The notes under the pieces were generated by a model, which saw only the letters and a list, made by a program, of their open reading frames with translations, was not told where the DNA came from and did not search any database. From NCBI GenBank assembly GCA_963711675.1, contig CAVQFB010000003.1, forward strand, positions 124,001 to 188,000: DNA of 64,000 nucleotides, in the 5' to 3' direction. This document shows positions 1 through 9,071 of the stretch, in pieces. The position numbers were made by a program, and so were the translations under genes. This stretch comes from CAVQFB01 sp963711675. Lineage in GTDB: Bacteria; Acidobacteriota; Terriglobia; Terriglobales; Acidobacteriaceae. Position 1 is the first letter of the stretch. Every line of letters starts with the position of its first letter.

Positions 1-773
1 TTCGCGAAATCGCTCGGTGTAGTGAGCTCGTGGTTGTGTCCGGTGGTGCCCATCTTGCGTTTCAATTTCAGGGAATCGGCGTCGTACACCAGGACCTGGT
101 CGAGCTCGACGTCAGACACGTAAAGCAGCCGGTTTTCGCGGTCGATGGCGAGCGCGCCAGGACTGACGAGCCCGTCGGTGATAACGTCCTCCGCCTTGTG
201 GGCGGAGTCGAACACCAGGACATGACGCAGACCGGGATCGGAGACGAAAAGCCGGTCGTTATCGTCCATCGCCAAGCCGATGATACGGACGAAATGCGCA
301 TGGATCTTGTTCTTGATCAGATCAACGTCGCGTGTTTCTGTGTTGAAGACGAAGATGGCGCCCACCTTCTGGTCCGCCACGTAAAGGTTGCCCTTGGAAT
401 CGACGGCCACGCCGTAAGGCTCGGCGAGCTGGTACAAGACTTTCCTGTCGCTGATTGGCTGAGTGCCGGCAAGGCGATCCATCCACCTCTGCTTCTTGGT
501 GGGAGGACCTTCCACCTGCGAGATCTTCTGGGCAGCATAGAATGCCTGGTACTTTATGCGCGCAATCGCGGGCGGATTCGGCCAGACGATATTGGAGTAG
601 TCGATGACCGGAGCTTTCTTGGGTGCTTCATCCTTCTTTTTCTTGCCGCCAAACGCGGGAATCGGAGCCAAGAGAATCAGACTCAACAGAACGAACACGA
701 CGAGCAGGATCTTGTTGTTGCGCATCAAGCTTCGGTTGGCTTCCGACATCGTACTCATTGTCCTTGTCCTCAT
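1..773 (-). CDS. Exported NHL/6-bladed beta-propeller protein (3' end beyond window)
   Basis: Translating the minus strand from the ATG at 773 gives an open frame of about 257 residues that runs off the left edge. An N-terminal hydrophobic segment (about residues 21-42, ending in an Ala-Phe-Gly-Gly-like cleavage region) is followed by a lysine-rich stretch and then repeated blades of the NHL type. Visible blade motifs include PYGVAVDSKGNLYVAD, GLAMDDNDRLFVSD and GALAIDRENRLLYVSD. Such propellers are secreted or periplasmic scaffolds or ligand binders. The gene begins 5 bases after the stop of the 16-heme cytochrome gene, so the two are very likely co-transcribed and may act in the same envelope redox system. 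The exact role cannot be read from the sequence. An open frame on the opposite strand here is a shadow of this gene. Confidence 0.85.
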   Translation of the reverse strand, partial: MRTRTMSTMSEANRSLMRNNKILLVVFVLLSLILLAPIPAFGGKKKKDEAPKKAPVIDYSNIVWPNPPAIARIKYQAFYAAQKISQVEGPPTKKQRWMDRLAGTQPISDRKVLYQLAEPYGVAVDSKGNLYVADQKVGAIFVFNTETRDVDLIKNKIHAHFVRIIGLAMDDNDRLFVSDPGLRHVLVFDSAHKAEDVITDGLVSPGALAIDRENRLLYVSDVELDQVLVYDADSLKLKRKMGTTGHNHELTTPSDFA

Positions 774-778
774 AGGTA

Positions 779-2242
779 CTACCTCCGCGTCAGGTCCTTG
801 TGGCAGCTGGAACAGAACGCCAAGTTGTTGGACTGATCCTTCACCAGCAGATCGAGCTGAGCCGAGGAGTGTGGCTGGTGGCAAGACAGACAGTTGATTT
901 GGGCTCTCACCTTGGTGATGTCTGTAGGATCGGGCACATCAGACACGGGGTGGCCAGCCGTCGGGTGTCCCCTCCCATATTTCAGAGGCAGCACGACGAC
1001 CTTATTCCTGGTGAAGTAGTCGTCGGGTAGCTTTACGGCTCCGTTGAAGATCGTGACCACATGCTCGGCCTCGAGCTTCTTCGGTTGCGGTGAGTCGGGT
1101 CCGTGGCACTCAAGACAGACTTGCTCCGGTTTCTTAGCGCGCAGAAGATGATCGTTCTCACTCCCGTGCGGCTCGTGGCAGATCGCGCATGCCTGCCGAA
1201 ACGCCGGTTGATGCAAGTGTGCCTTCTTGAATTGCTCGGCTTGATCCGAGTGGCAGGACAGGCACGCACTGACCGGGTCCGGCTGCAGGAAGCCCGGACT
1301 GCTTCCAGCGTGTGGATTGTGGCACGCCACGCACTCGCCCTGCGCCCCGGGATGTGGCACCTTGGCCTTCTCAATTCTTTCGACCTGCTCGCTGTGACAA
1401 GTAGCGCAGAGCGCCTTGCTGTCTGCGTTGGTCAGGACAACCTTGCCGTCCTTGGCCGGCGCGTGGCAGATTTCACAGGTCTTGTCGGCAAACGGGGGAT
1501 GCGTGAACCGCTGCATCAACTTCGCCTGTGCCGACTGGTGTGGATCGTGGCATTGCGTGCAGCTTGCCGTAGCGAAGGGTTGCCCCTGATGAGCTTTGAT
1601 AAGTGCGGCGTCCTTCACATCGTGGCAGCCGATGCATAGTTCGGGAACGGCCTTAACCAGGTGGTTGTCGAACTCCTGCTTCCCGAGCTCGCCGGTCTTG
1701 TGCGTCGTGTGGCAGGTGTCACAGCCCATGTCGAGCGCTGCATGGCGGCTGCCTTTTTCCGGGACATTCAGTCCTTGTTTGTGGCAGTCCAAGCAGAGGT
1801 TCTGGCCCTTGTCACCCGCCGTGGCCTTCCGCAACTGATTCTTGTTGTCTGAGGCATGGGGATCGTGGCACTTGATGCAGTCCCGCACAGCCGGAGGATG
1901 GATGGTTCCTTTGAGGGTGGCGGCATCTTTTTCTGCGTGGCAGCTCAGGCACAGCGCCTGCGGCGTCGAAGTGATGAGCTTTACCCGAGTGATGTCTTTG
2001 TTGACCCGGATTTCGTGGCAGCTCAGGCATCCCGTCGCAATCGCTGAATGGACCGCCTTCCCCTTTGTCTTGTCCTCGTGGCACTCGAGGCACTTCGCCG
2101 CATCGGTGTTCTTGTCGAGCGGCACGGGATGAGTGGCTGGGAATGCCCTCGGCATCAGGGCAATCATGAATAAGGAAATCAACCACAGTATTCCCTTTGC
2201 TTTGTTGCGCGAAGCCTTCGGTCCTGGTACGAGCATGTTCAC
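779..2242 (-). CDS. Multiheme c-type cytochrome, 16 CXXCH motifs
   Basis: The 487-residue product has an N-terminal signal/anchor (about residues 17-36). I count sixteen CXXCH heme-binding motifs (for example CLECH, CIKCH, CDTCH, CEICH, CVACH, CSSCH), many followed by PH, as in cytochrome c3/NrfB/doubled-CXXCH families. It should be exported and loaded with covalent hemes by the ResB/CcsA system encoded divergently from 2730. Multiheme proteins of this size conduct electrons in the periplasm or at the outer surface; respiratory, storage and extracellular roles are all possible. The downstream NHL-propeller gene starts 5 bases after its stop. The ATG at 2242 has only a weak ribosome-binding site, but it sits directly before the signal sequence. 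Confidence 0.9.
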   Translation of the reverse strand: MNMLVPGPKASRNKAKGILWLISLFMIALMPRAFPATHPVPLDKNTDAAKCLECHEDKTKGKAVHSAIATGCLSCHEIRVNKDITRVKLITSTPQALCLSCHAEKDAATLKGTIHPPAVRDCIKCHDPHASDNKNQLRKATAGDKGQNLCLDCHKQGLNVPEKGSRHAALDMGCDTCHTTHKTGELGKQEFDNHLVKAVPELCIGCHDVKDAALIKAHQGQPFATASCTQCHDPHQSAQAKLMQRFTHPPFADKTCEICHAPAKDGKVVLTNADSKALCATCHSEQVERIEKAKVPHPGAQGECVACHNPHAGSSPGFLQPDPVSACLSCHSDQAEQFKKAHLHQPAFRQACAICHEPHGSENDHLLRAKKPEQVCLECHGPDSPQPKKLEAEHVVTIFNGAVKLPDDYFTRNKVVVLPLKYGRGHPTAGHPVSDVPDPTDITKVRAQINCLSCHQPHSSAQLDLLVKDQSNNLAFCSSCHKDLTRR

Positions 2243-2729
2243 CGTAGTTTCTCACCAGCGATTGTGCACGACGCTGGCCGCAAACAGCGGCGACTGATGA
2301 TTTTTCTTACAGTCAGGTAAGTTATTGCAGCAGAGTAGGTTCGGTGTCGCCTTCTGGCTGGTCGAGAATTGCTGCATCCGATTAAAGGCTTCGAGAATGG
2401 GGTATCTCCCACAGCGAGAATGGTGAAAATGACCCAAGTACGACGCAGCCAGTGATTGTGAGTCTCGGGAAGCGTTGCCGTCAAGAAAGGGTTTGGTCGC
2501 TGGGCGAGGGCTGCCAGTGGACCAGCTCACGCCGGACAGTGATACAAGTCCGGTTTCGTGGTGATGCGTCAAATTTCTGGATACTCGCTCAGGTCTGCGC
2601 GATATCGCTCAAGAGACGAAGGGGGCTGCGTCTTCGAGCATCCTGCAATCCCGTGAAAAAAAACAACTTGCTTTGACTCACTGCTTTTGGCGCCTGACGT
2701 GCCCCCCTCCATAAGGGAAGGGGAAAGTC
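2243..2729. promoter_or_regulatory. Divergent intergenic region between cytochrome and resB genes
   Basis: These 487 bases separate the divergent cytochrome and resB genes and should hold both promoters. No clear -35/-10 pair stands out. Visible items are a short inverted repeat CTTAC-N6-GTAAG at 2306-2321, about 65 bases upstream of the cytochrome start, and a purine-rich ribosome-binding site (AAGGGAAGGGG) just before the resB ATG. A minus-strand open frame at 2252-2572 (about 106 codons) has no recognisable domain and I do not call it a gene. Confidence 0.4.
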
Positions 2730-4175
2730 ATGGCGGTGAAGACGCGCGGACCAATAGGGAAAGTATGGCAAACACTGAGTTCGGTCAAAACCGGTGTAAT
2801 TCTCCTGATCATCGTTGTCATCGTTTCGGCTGGAGGCACGCTAATCCTTCAGCGACCAATCACCGAACCTGACGAAATGCAACGAGCCTATTCCCCTCAA
2901 GTCTTGCGGATTCTTGACACGGTGAAACTCACAGATGTGTACCACGCCTGGTGGTTTGTGTTGTTGCTTGTGCTGGTCAGCCTCAGCATCGTAGCGGCTT
3001 CGGTCGAGCGATTTCCCAATTCATGGCGCCACTTCTCACGTCCTTATAAGAGTCCGAATGAGAGCTTCAGGAAGTCACTAGCGACGCGCAAGCAGATCCC
3101 GATCGAAGATGAGGAAACGGCTGTACTCGCAGCTGCACGCGCACTGCGGGAGTTAGGCTTCAAGCCCGAGTTGGTGACGAGCGACAAGCACGTTTCTCTC
3201 TTCGCGGAGCGAAATCGCATATCCGAGATGGCCGTGTACATCGTGCATGCCAGCCTGTTGCTGATCTTTCTTGGGGGCATTGTGGATGCACTTTACGGCT
3301 GGCGCGGGTTTGTCGCTTTGACCCCAGGGCAACAGAGCAGCCAGATAGGCTTGCGCAATGGCTCCAATCGTGCCCTCCCGTTTGCTGTCCGCTGCGATAG
3401 TGCCGGTCAGGAAAACTATTCCGATGGAAGTCCGAAACGATGGTGGTCGAAGTTGACCGTTGTGCAGAACGGATCCGAGGTTGAACGCAAAGAGATCGTC
3501 GTAAATGATCCCCTGGTATTCCAGGGAGTGCGCTTCTACCAATCGAGTTACGGTCCGACCGGGAAGCTGGACAAACTCGTGCTCTCGGCGGCTCCCGCGA
3601 GCGGCCAGGAACCTGCGAAAGAAATTTCCCTCGCTTTGGACCAAAGCGTTCCTCTTGATACCGACACGTCGGTTCGGCTGGCAGAATTCATTCCGGATTA
3701 CGTGGTGCGCGACAACCAGGTCTATACCCGCTCTGCATCGGTGGAGAATCCGGCGGCCCATTTGGTTGTCGAATCGAAGAAGTCAGGCCAGTCGGCAAAT
3801 GTATGGCTGCCCGCGATTCCGGGCTTTGCTGAAAACGACAAGTCGCCTTATCGCTTCGAAGCGCAAGATCTCAGGATGGGCTACTTCACGGGGCTGGAGG
3901 TCTCGCACGAGCCAGGGCAATGGGCGGTTTGGACAGGTGTCATCTTGATGGGACTTGGACTGGCACTCGTCTTCTACCTGGTGCATGTGCGTTTCTGGGT
4001 AGTGCCGGTAGTAGACGCTGCCGGACGTCTCACCCTATGGGTCGGAGGTACCTCGAATAAGAATCGCGAGGTCTTCGACGAAAAATTCACGAAAATAGTG
4101 GAAGCTATCGAAAAACGGATCAAGTCCGGGGCGGCGGTGTGCGTCCGGATGCATGAAACCTCAGTGGCCGGCTAA
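2730..4175 (+). CDS. resB: Cytochrome c biogenesis protein ResB
   Basis: This 481-residue protein is a System II heme-attachment component that works with CcsA/ResC to carry heme and keep apocytochrome cysteines reduced outside the membrane. Membrane segments lie at about 20-40, 73-91, 167-190 and 399-420. A large external domain of about 210 residues sits between the third and fourth, as in the ResB family. A histidine (about 173) in the third membrane segment could serve as a heme ligand. The ATG at 2730 has a strong AAGGGAAGGGG upstream. ccsA begins 23 bases after the stop. The divergent 16-heme cytochrome is the obvious client. Confidence 0.93.
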   Translation: MAVKTRGPIGKVWQTLSSVKTGVILLIIVVIVSAGGTLILQRPITEPDEMQRAYSPQVLRILDTVKLTDVYHAWWFVLLLVLVSLSIVAASVERFPNSWRHFSRPYKSPNESFRKSLATRKQIPIEDEETAVLAAARALRELGFKPELVTSDKHVSLFAERNRISEMAVYIVHASLLLIFLGGIVDALYGWRGFVALTPGQQSSQIGLRNGSNRALPFAVRCDSAGQENYSDGSPKRWWSKLTVVQNGSEVERKEIVVNDPLVFQGVRFYQSSYGPTGKLDKLVLSAAPASGQEPAKEISLALDQSVPLDTDTSVRLAEFIPDYVVRDNQVYTRSASVENPAAHLVVESKKSGQSANVWLPAIPGFAENDKSPYRFEAQDLRMGYFTGLEVSHEPGQWAVWTGVILMGLGLALVFYLVHVRFWVVPVVDAAGRLTLWVGGTSNKNREVFDEKFTKIVEAIEKRIKSGAAVCVRMHETSVAG

Positions 4176-4198
4176 CTCCCGGCGACAAGGAGCGAATA

Positions 4199-5602
4199 AT
4201 GGCAAGTGTAAGAGTTGAACACCAGCGGCCAGCAGCAACCGGCTCCACGCTGGTCGTAATGGTTGGGTTGAGTGTGGCCTTCCTGCTGTTCATCGCCTTC
4301 CTGAACGTGGTCAAGTCCGGCAACCTGCTCAATGAATCGAACCTGCTTTATGCCGCTCTCATCTTCTATTGTGGCGCGGGGGCTCTTTACCTCGGCTTCG
4401 GCGTAACCGGCACGGAGTCATATGTCAGATTCGCTTCGCTTGCCACGTGGATAGGCCTGCTCGCGAATACTGGAGCCATCGCCCATCGCTGGTATGTTGC
4501 GGGTCATCCGCCCTTCGCCAGTATCTACGAGATGCTCCTCAGTTTCGTGTGGACCTTGGCGGTGCTGACGTTAATCGCGGAGAAGCGCTTCGGGGTGAAG
4601 GTGATTGGCACGGTAACAATGCCAGTGGCGATCGTCGGCGTCGTTCTGATGCAACTGCTTCCCTCAGAAGTTCGACCCCTGGTTCCGGCACTGCAGTCGA
4701 CATGGTTGCATGTCCATGTCACTCTCGCCATGTTGGCCTATGCGGCTTGTGCCTTGAGCTTTGCCCTGGCGATGATGTTTCTCATTCAGGACAAGGTGAA
4801 GACCGACATATTTCTGGCGGCAACCAGCTTTGCGGTAGTTGTCAGCTACGCGGCCATTGTCTTAACCCGGTTTGAGAGGGGAGGGCTCAGTGTAGTGGCC
4901 TGGGATCCCCAGCAACATGCAGAGGTGTTCGTGGCTCGCGGTGTGCGGCTCTTCGTCGTTATCCCTGATCTGGGCTGGCTCTTGTTACTCGTGCTTTTCG
5001 CTGTCGCGGCTCCCTTTGCCTTGTACTTGTACGGACGCTGGAGAAACGATGATAGAGTTCTCGTTACAGCGAATCGCGCCGTCTTCGTGAGCATTCTGCT
5101 TCAGGTCTTGGCACTGGCGGCATTCTTCGTTCGCGCCCGCGATGGTCGCTACGCCTCGCTGGACGCTGAGGGCTTTTTCCCGACCAGTCTGGCTGCCAGC
5201 CCGTTTATACTCTCCGGACTGGTGGGAGCAATCTTTATTTCCCTCATGTACCTGATGCTGCTGTGGCGGCGAGAAGATCTTGAGAAGTTACTGCCGGATG
5301 CGCCTACACTGGATCGCATCACCTATAAGACAATTGCGATTGCCTTCCCCCTGTTGACCTTGATGATTGCTGCGGGCGCGTATTGGGCCAACCGTACGTG
5401 GGGTTCCTATTGGAATTGGGATCCGAAAGAAACGTGGGCCGCCATCACCTGGCTGGTGTACGCCGGGTATCTGCACATGCGCATCACGCGTGGATGGCGC
5501 GGACGCAGGGCAGCTTATTTTGCGATCCTGGGCTTCGCTGTGGTGATGTTTACTTTCTTCGGTGTTACTTACTTGCTGCCCGGCCTGCACGCTTATGCTT
5601 AG
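4199..5602 (+). CDS. ccsA: Cytochrome c biogenesis protein CcsA/ResC
   Basis: This 467-residue polytopic membrane protein carries the tryptophan-rich heme-handling (WWD) signature near its C-terminus (about residues 401-413, with the core YWNWDPKETW), followed by conserved histidines and two more membrane helices. With ResB it forms the System II cytochrome c synthase, which exports heme and ligates it to CXXCH motifs. The gene lies 23 bases after resB with a ribosome-binding sequence ACAAGGAGCG before the ATG, so the two form one operon. Compared with short CcsA proteins it has a long N-terminal half of extra membrane segments, which is usual for the longer ResC type. Confidence 0.93.
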   Translation: MASVRVEHQRPAATGSTLVVMVGLSVAFLLFIAFLNVVKSGNLLNESNLLYAALIFYCGAGALYLGFGVTGTESYVRFASLATWIGLLANTGAIAHRWYVAGHPPFASIYEMLLSFVWTLAVLTLIAEKRFGVKVIGTVTMPVAIVGVVLMQLLPSEVRPLVPALQSTWLHVHVTLAMLAYAACALSFALAMMFLIQDKVKTDIFLAATSFAVVVSYAAIVLTRFERGGLSVVAWDPQQHAEVFVARGVRLFVVIPDLGWLLLLVLFAVAAPFALYLYGRWRNDDRVLVTANRAVFVSILLQVLALAAFFVRARDGRYASLDAEGFFPTSLAASPFILSGLVGAIFISLMYLMLLWRREDLEKLLPDAPTLDRITYKTIAIAFPLLTLMIAAGAYWANRTWGSYWNWDPKETWAAITWLVYAGYLHMRITRGWRGRRAAYFAILGFAVVMFTFFGVTYLLPGLHAYA

Positions 5603-5671
5603 GTGTGGCCGATAATGGTATGAAGGGGGAGCTGGATCCGTAAAAGACAGCTCTCGCAACTGTGGTCCAAC

Positions 5672-6784
5672 ATGCAGAATGAAACCCAGAAGGCGGAGGG
5701 CGAAAGATCGGGATTGCGGTCAGTGCGCCTGAACTGGCAGTTGAAAGCGGTGCTGCCTGTCGCCTTTGTGCTGCTGAATGGACTCCTGTTGTTCCTGCTG
5801 TCAACGGTTTCCCTCGAGAATCCGCAACGACATGCTGTTCTGGAAGTTGCGGGAGCAGGCGCGGTCGCGATCTGCGCCGTACTCATCGTGGTTCTGGCGT
5901 ACGTCATCCAGCGGCCGATGGTGGAGCTCCAGGAGAAGATCGAACTTGTCGGCCAGGGCGATCTAAGTGCATCCGTCAGTTTCTCGAAGCGCAACGACGA
6001 GATCGGCGACCTCGGCCGCAACTTCAATCGCATGGTCGAGCAGTTGCGCGAGAGCAGGGAAGAGATCGAGCGGCTTCATCGCACGCAGATGTCCCGGGCA
6101 GAACACCTCTCAACCCTGGGCGAACTTGCCACCGGCCTGGCTCATGAAATCCGCAATCCGCTGGCCGGAATCGCGGGGGTGATCGAAATTATCGGGCGCG
6201 ATCTTCCGTCCACGAGTCCGGCACGTGCTGTAGTGAAGGATGTTCGCCTCGAGATTGCGCAGATCAATCGCATTGTCACGGATCTGCTCGAGACCGCTCG
6301 CCCGCGCCCTCCCCAAATCCGTCCGAGCGACCTGAACACTACCGTGGAACACGCCGTCATGCTGGCGCGGCAGCAGGTACTTTCTAAACCGATCAAGATT
6401 GAGCTCAAGAAGGCGACGGACCTCCCGGACGTCGAACACGATAGCGATCAAATCCACCAGGTGCTCCTCAATTTGTTGCTGAACGCGGTGCAGGCCATGG
6501 ATGGAGCTGGCACGGTCCATGTGGAGATCTCCTCGGCAAGTGGATTTGCAACCGTTTCTGTTTCCGATACCGGCCGCGGAATCGCACCCGAGCATCTGCC
6601 CAATATCTTCCGCCCCTTTTACACGACTAAAGGGAATGGCACCGGCTTGGGACTTTCGCTGGCGCGCCGCATCGTAGAAGAACATCATGGACGAATCGAA
6701 GTCAGCAGCGTCCAAGGAAAAGGTACGGAGTTTCAGGTTTTCCTGCCTTTCAAGCGCCCGGCCGCGCATTTAGCCGCTTCCTGA
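5672..6784 (+). CDS. Membrane sensor histidine kinase (HAMP-HisKA-HATPase)
   Basis: This 370-residue kinase has two membrane helices (about 25-45 and 58-80) enclosing a very short outer loop. HAMP (about 80-130), dimerization/phosphoacceptor and ATPase domains follow. The H-box is LAHEIRNPLAGI with His158, the N-box Asn is at about 271, and the G boxes are DTGRGI (299-304) and GTGLGL (323-328), so all catalytic parts are present. With almost no periplasmic domain it probably senses a membrane or cytoplasmic cue. The sigma-54 response regulator gene starts 84 bases downstream and is the likely partner, an NtrB/NtrC- or ZraS/ZraR-like arrangement. The stimulus is unknown. Confidence 0.92.
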   Translation: MQNETQKAEGERSGLRSVRLNWQLKAVLPVAFVLLNGLLLFLLSTVSLENPQRHAVLEVAGAGAVAICAVLIVVLAYVIQRPMVELQEKIELVGQGDLSASVSFSKRNDEIGDLGRNFNRMVEQLRESREEIERLHRTQMSRAEHLSTLGELATGLAHEIRNPLAGIAGVIEIIGRDLPSTSPARAVVKDVRLEIAQINRIVTDLLETARPRPPQIRPSDLNTTVEHAVMLARQQVLSKPIKIELKKATDLPDVEHDSDQIHQVLLNLLLNAVQAMDGAGTVHVEISSASGFATVSVSDTGRGIAPEHLPNIFRPFYTTKGNGTGLGLSLARRIVEEHHGRIEVSSVQGKGTEFQVFLPFKRPAAHLAAS

Positions 6785-6868
6785 AGTTCAGAGGGTTCTT
6801 CCAGTCCAAGTCGTCGCCCCTCCCGTCACAATCCTGCCGCGATAAAATCGTAGTAGAGTAATGATCCG

Positions 6869-8341
6869 ATGCCATCCGACAAAATCTTGGTCGTCGATGA
6901 CGAGCGCCTGGTGCGCTGGTCGCTTCGCCAGAAGTGCGAAGAGTGGGGTTATCACGTCCTCGAAGCGGAAGCGGGCGAACCGGCTCTGAGGTTAGCTCAG
7001 AATGAATCCCCTGATCTGATCCTGCTGGACGTTCGTCTGCCGGACATGAGCGGTCTCGAAGTGCTCGACCAGTTGCGGAAAACCGGCGAGGCTCGCGCGG
7101 TCATTATGATTACGGCGGATCCTCAACTCGACGACGTAAAGATGGCCCTCAAACTAGGGGCTTACGACTTTGTGGGCAAGCCTCTCGACTTCGACGAACT
7201 CCATGTCGCCATAAAGAACGCGCTCGAGACCACGCGCCTTCGCACTGAAGTTCAAAACCTGCGAGCCGATGTGCGCCGGCACGCGGGGCATCACGAAGTG
7301 ATCGGCGTCTCTCCCAAGATGACCGAGTTGATGAGTTTTGTGCAAAAGGTCGCGGCCAGCGAAGCGACGACGATCCTGGTGCAAGGTGAGAGCGGAACCG
7401 GAAAGGATCTCGTCGCCAAGGCGATTCATTACGGAAGCTCGCGGCAAGAGAGACCGTTTGTTGCCATCAATTGTTCAGCCATTCCCGAGACACTGATGGA
7501 AGCCGAGCTTTTCGGCCACGAAAAGGGAGCTTTCACCGACGCCAAGCAGATGAAGAAAGGGCTGTTCGAAGCAGCGGATGGCGGTACGCTGTTCCTGGAC
7601 GAAATCGGTGAGCTGTCGCCCCTTTTACAAGCGAAGCTTCTGCGCGTGTTGGAGGATCAAGTCATCCGCCGCGTGGGAGGGATTCGCGACATGCAGGTCG
7701 ACGTGCGGGTGATCGCCGCCTCGAACCGCGACCTCGAGAAAGCCGTGCGCGAGAATCATTTCCGCCAGGACCTTTACTACCGACTGGCCATCATAGCTAT
7801 CTTCATCCCTCCCCTGCGAGACAGGAAGGAAGATATCCCGCCCCTGATTGATTTCTTTATCGATCGCTACAACCGGCAATTCAAGAAGTCCGTGCGGGGC
7901 GTCACCGACGAGACGCGCCGTCTACTCCTCAGTCACACCTGGCCGGGGAATGTGCGCGAACTGAAGAACACTATCGAACGCGCGATGATCCTCGAAGATG
8001 AGCCTTTTCTTCGTCCGGTCTATCTGCCTTTTTCGGTTGCGGAGTCGGGCGGGCGCACGGTTTTCGAGCGAACTTCACCAGTGGAGACGGGACAGCCCTT
8101 AGCCAACGGTCGCATGCTGCCCAAACTCTACATCCCGGAAGGTGGAACGTCTCTGGAGGAGGTTGAGCACGCCATGGTGGATTTGGCGATGCGTCAGGCG
8201 AATGGCAACCAGACGCACGCGGCCAAGTTGCTCGATATCAGTCGCGATGCTCTTCGCTATAAGCTGAAGAAGTTCGGTCTGGTTCATGCGGAAGACGAAG
8301 AGGCAGAGGCTCCCTCTCAGCCGGAGGGCAGCGGTCGGTAG
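6869..8341 (+). CDS. Sigma-54-dependent response regulator (NtrC family)
   Basis: The 490-residue product has three domains. The receiver domain (1-120) has acidic residues at 10-11 and phosphorylation site Asp54. The AAA+ domain (about 140-375) has Walker A GESGTGKD (173-180) and Walker B LFLDEI (241-246). The C-terminal Fis-type helix-turn-helix covers about 430-470. It should activate sigma-54 promoters when phosphorylated by the kinase encoded just upstream. The sigma-54-contacting loop reads GAFTDA (220-225) instead of the canonical GAFTGA. The window also contains rpoN at 13750-15562. Target promoters cannot be assigned from the sequence. Confidence 0.93.
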   Translation: MPSDKILVVDDERLVRWSLRQKCEEWGYHVLEAEAGEPALRLAQNESPDLILLDVRLPDMSGLEVLDQLRKTGEARAVIMITADPQLDDVKMALKLGAYDFVGKPLDFDELHVAIKNALETTRLRTEVQNLRADVRRHAGHHEVIGVSPKMTELMSFVQKVAASEATTILVQGESGTGKDLVAKAIHYGSSRQERPFVAINCSAIPETLMEAELFGHEKGAFTDAKQMKKGLFEAADGGTLFLDEIGELSPLLQAKLLRVLEDQVIRRVGGIRDMQVDVRVIAASNRDLEKAVRENHFRQDLYYRLAIIAIFIPPLRDRKEDIPPLIDFFIDRYNRQFKKSVRGVTDETRRLLLSHTWPGNVRELKNTIERAMILEDEPFLRPVYLPFSVAESGGRTVFERTSPVETGQPLANGRMLPKLYIPEGGTSLEEVEHAMVDLAMRQANGNQTHAAKLLDISRDALRYKLKKFGLVHAEDEEAEAPSQPEGSGR

Positions 8342-8394
8342 GCGTTCGCTCTTTCGCCACACGACCGGCGAGATTCTGCGCCAAAGGAGTGGGC

Positions 8395-9060
8395 TCAGCC
8401 ACGTGTTGCGTGCTGCTTGGCTTTCTCGATGTAGTCGAGGACCTGCTGCTTTTGCGGGTAGTCGGGATTGCGTTTCAACAACTCCTCCCAGGCTTGAACC
8501 GCACCTTTGGGATCGGACTTGCCTTGCCAGCGGACGACGCCGAGATTGAAGAGCGTACCGGCATGAGCGGGCCGGATTTTCAGCGACGTCTGGAACTCGG
8601 TGATCGCATGGTCCGCGTCTCCCGTGTACCAATACGCTGTGCCGAGATCAGTGGTCACGTCCGGGTCTTCCGGCTTTAATTCAAGTGCCCGCCTGTAGGA
8701 CTTGATGGCTTCGGGAAACTGCTGACCATCAAAGTAAATATTTCCCAGTTTTACGATGGCTTCGAGGTCGGCTGGATCTGTCTTGAGCCGCTCGAGCAGC
8801 GGAGCGGCGGCGCGTTCAACCGTTGCCTTCTGCTCTTCCGTGCCCATCTGAGCCTCTTGCGCAACTCGTGTCGGCTGGACCTGATTGCTACTCGTGGTCG
8901 AGGAACTGGCAGACGCCACTTCGGGCGAGGCCGATCCACGAAAGAAATAGCCCAGCGGGATTCCGAGGAGAAGGCAGAATACTGCCAGGGTGTACGCCTG
9001 CTTGCTGGTCCACCCGGTTTGTTCGGCGAGCCCTGCACGCCCTACATTCTCGACGCTCAT
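8395..9060 (-). CDS. Membrane-anchored TPR protein
   Basis: The 221-residue protein has one N-terminal membrane helix (about 23-41), a Ser/Thr/Gln-rich linker and then TPR repeats from about residue 85. These include KLGNIYFDGQQFPEAIKSY and a following DLGTAYWYTGDADHAITEF unit. The layout resembles the soluble TPR part of CcmH/NrfG, which helps present apocytochromes, but the family is broad and this is only a possibility given the cytochrome genes nearby. It begins 11 bases after the hemA stop on the same strand, so it is probably the last gene of a hemA transcript. It converges with the response regulator gene. Confidence 0.8.
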   Translation of the reverse strand: MSVENVGRAGLAEQTGWTSKQAYTLAVFCLLLGIPLGYFFRGSASPEVASASSSTTSSNQVQPTRVAQEAQMGTEEQKATVERAAAPLLERLKTDPADLEAIVKLGNIYFDGQQFPEAIKSYRRALELKPEDPDVTTDLGTAYWYTGDADHAITEFQTSLKIRPAHAGTLFNLGVVRWQGKSDPKGAVQAWEELLKRNPDYPQKQQVLDYIEKAKQHATRG

Positions 9061-9071
9061 GCATTTCTCCT

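Noticed and set aside
30..836. Plus-strand open frame of 268 codons over the propeller gene
   Set aside because: The minus strand encodes a signal sequence and NHL blades in this stretch; the plus-strand product has no domain and is a shadow.
2252..2572. Minus-strand open frame of 106 codons upstream of the cytochrome
   Set aside because: No domain, no ribosome-binding site that I can see, and a composition unlike neighbouring proteins.
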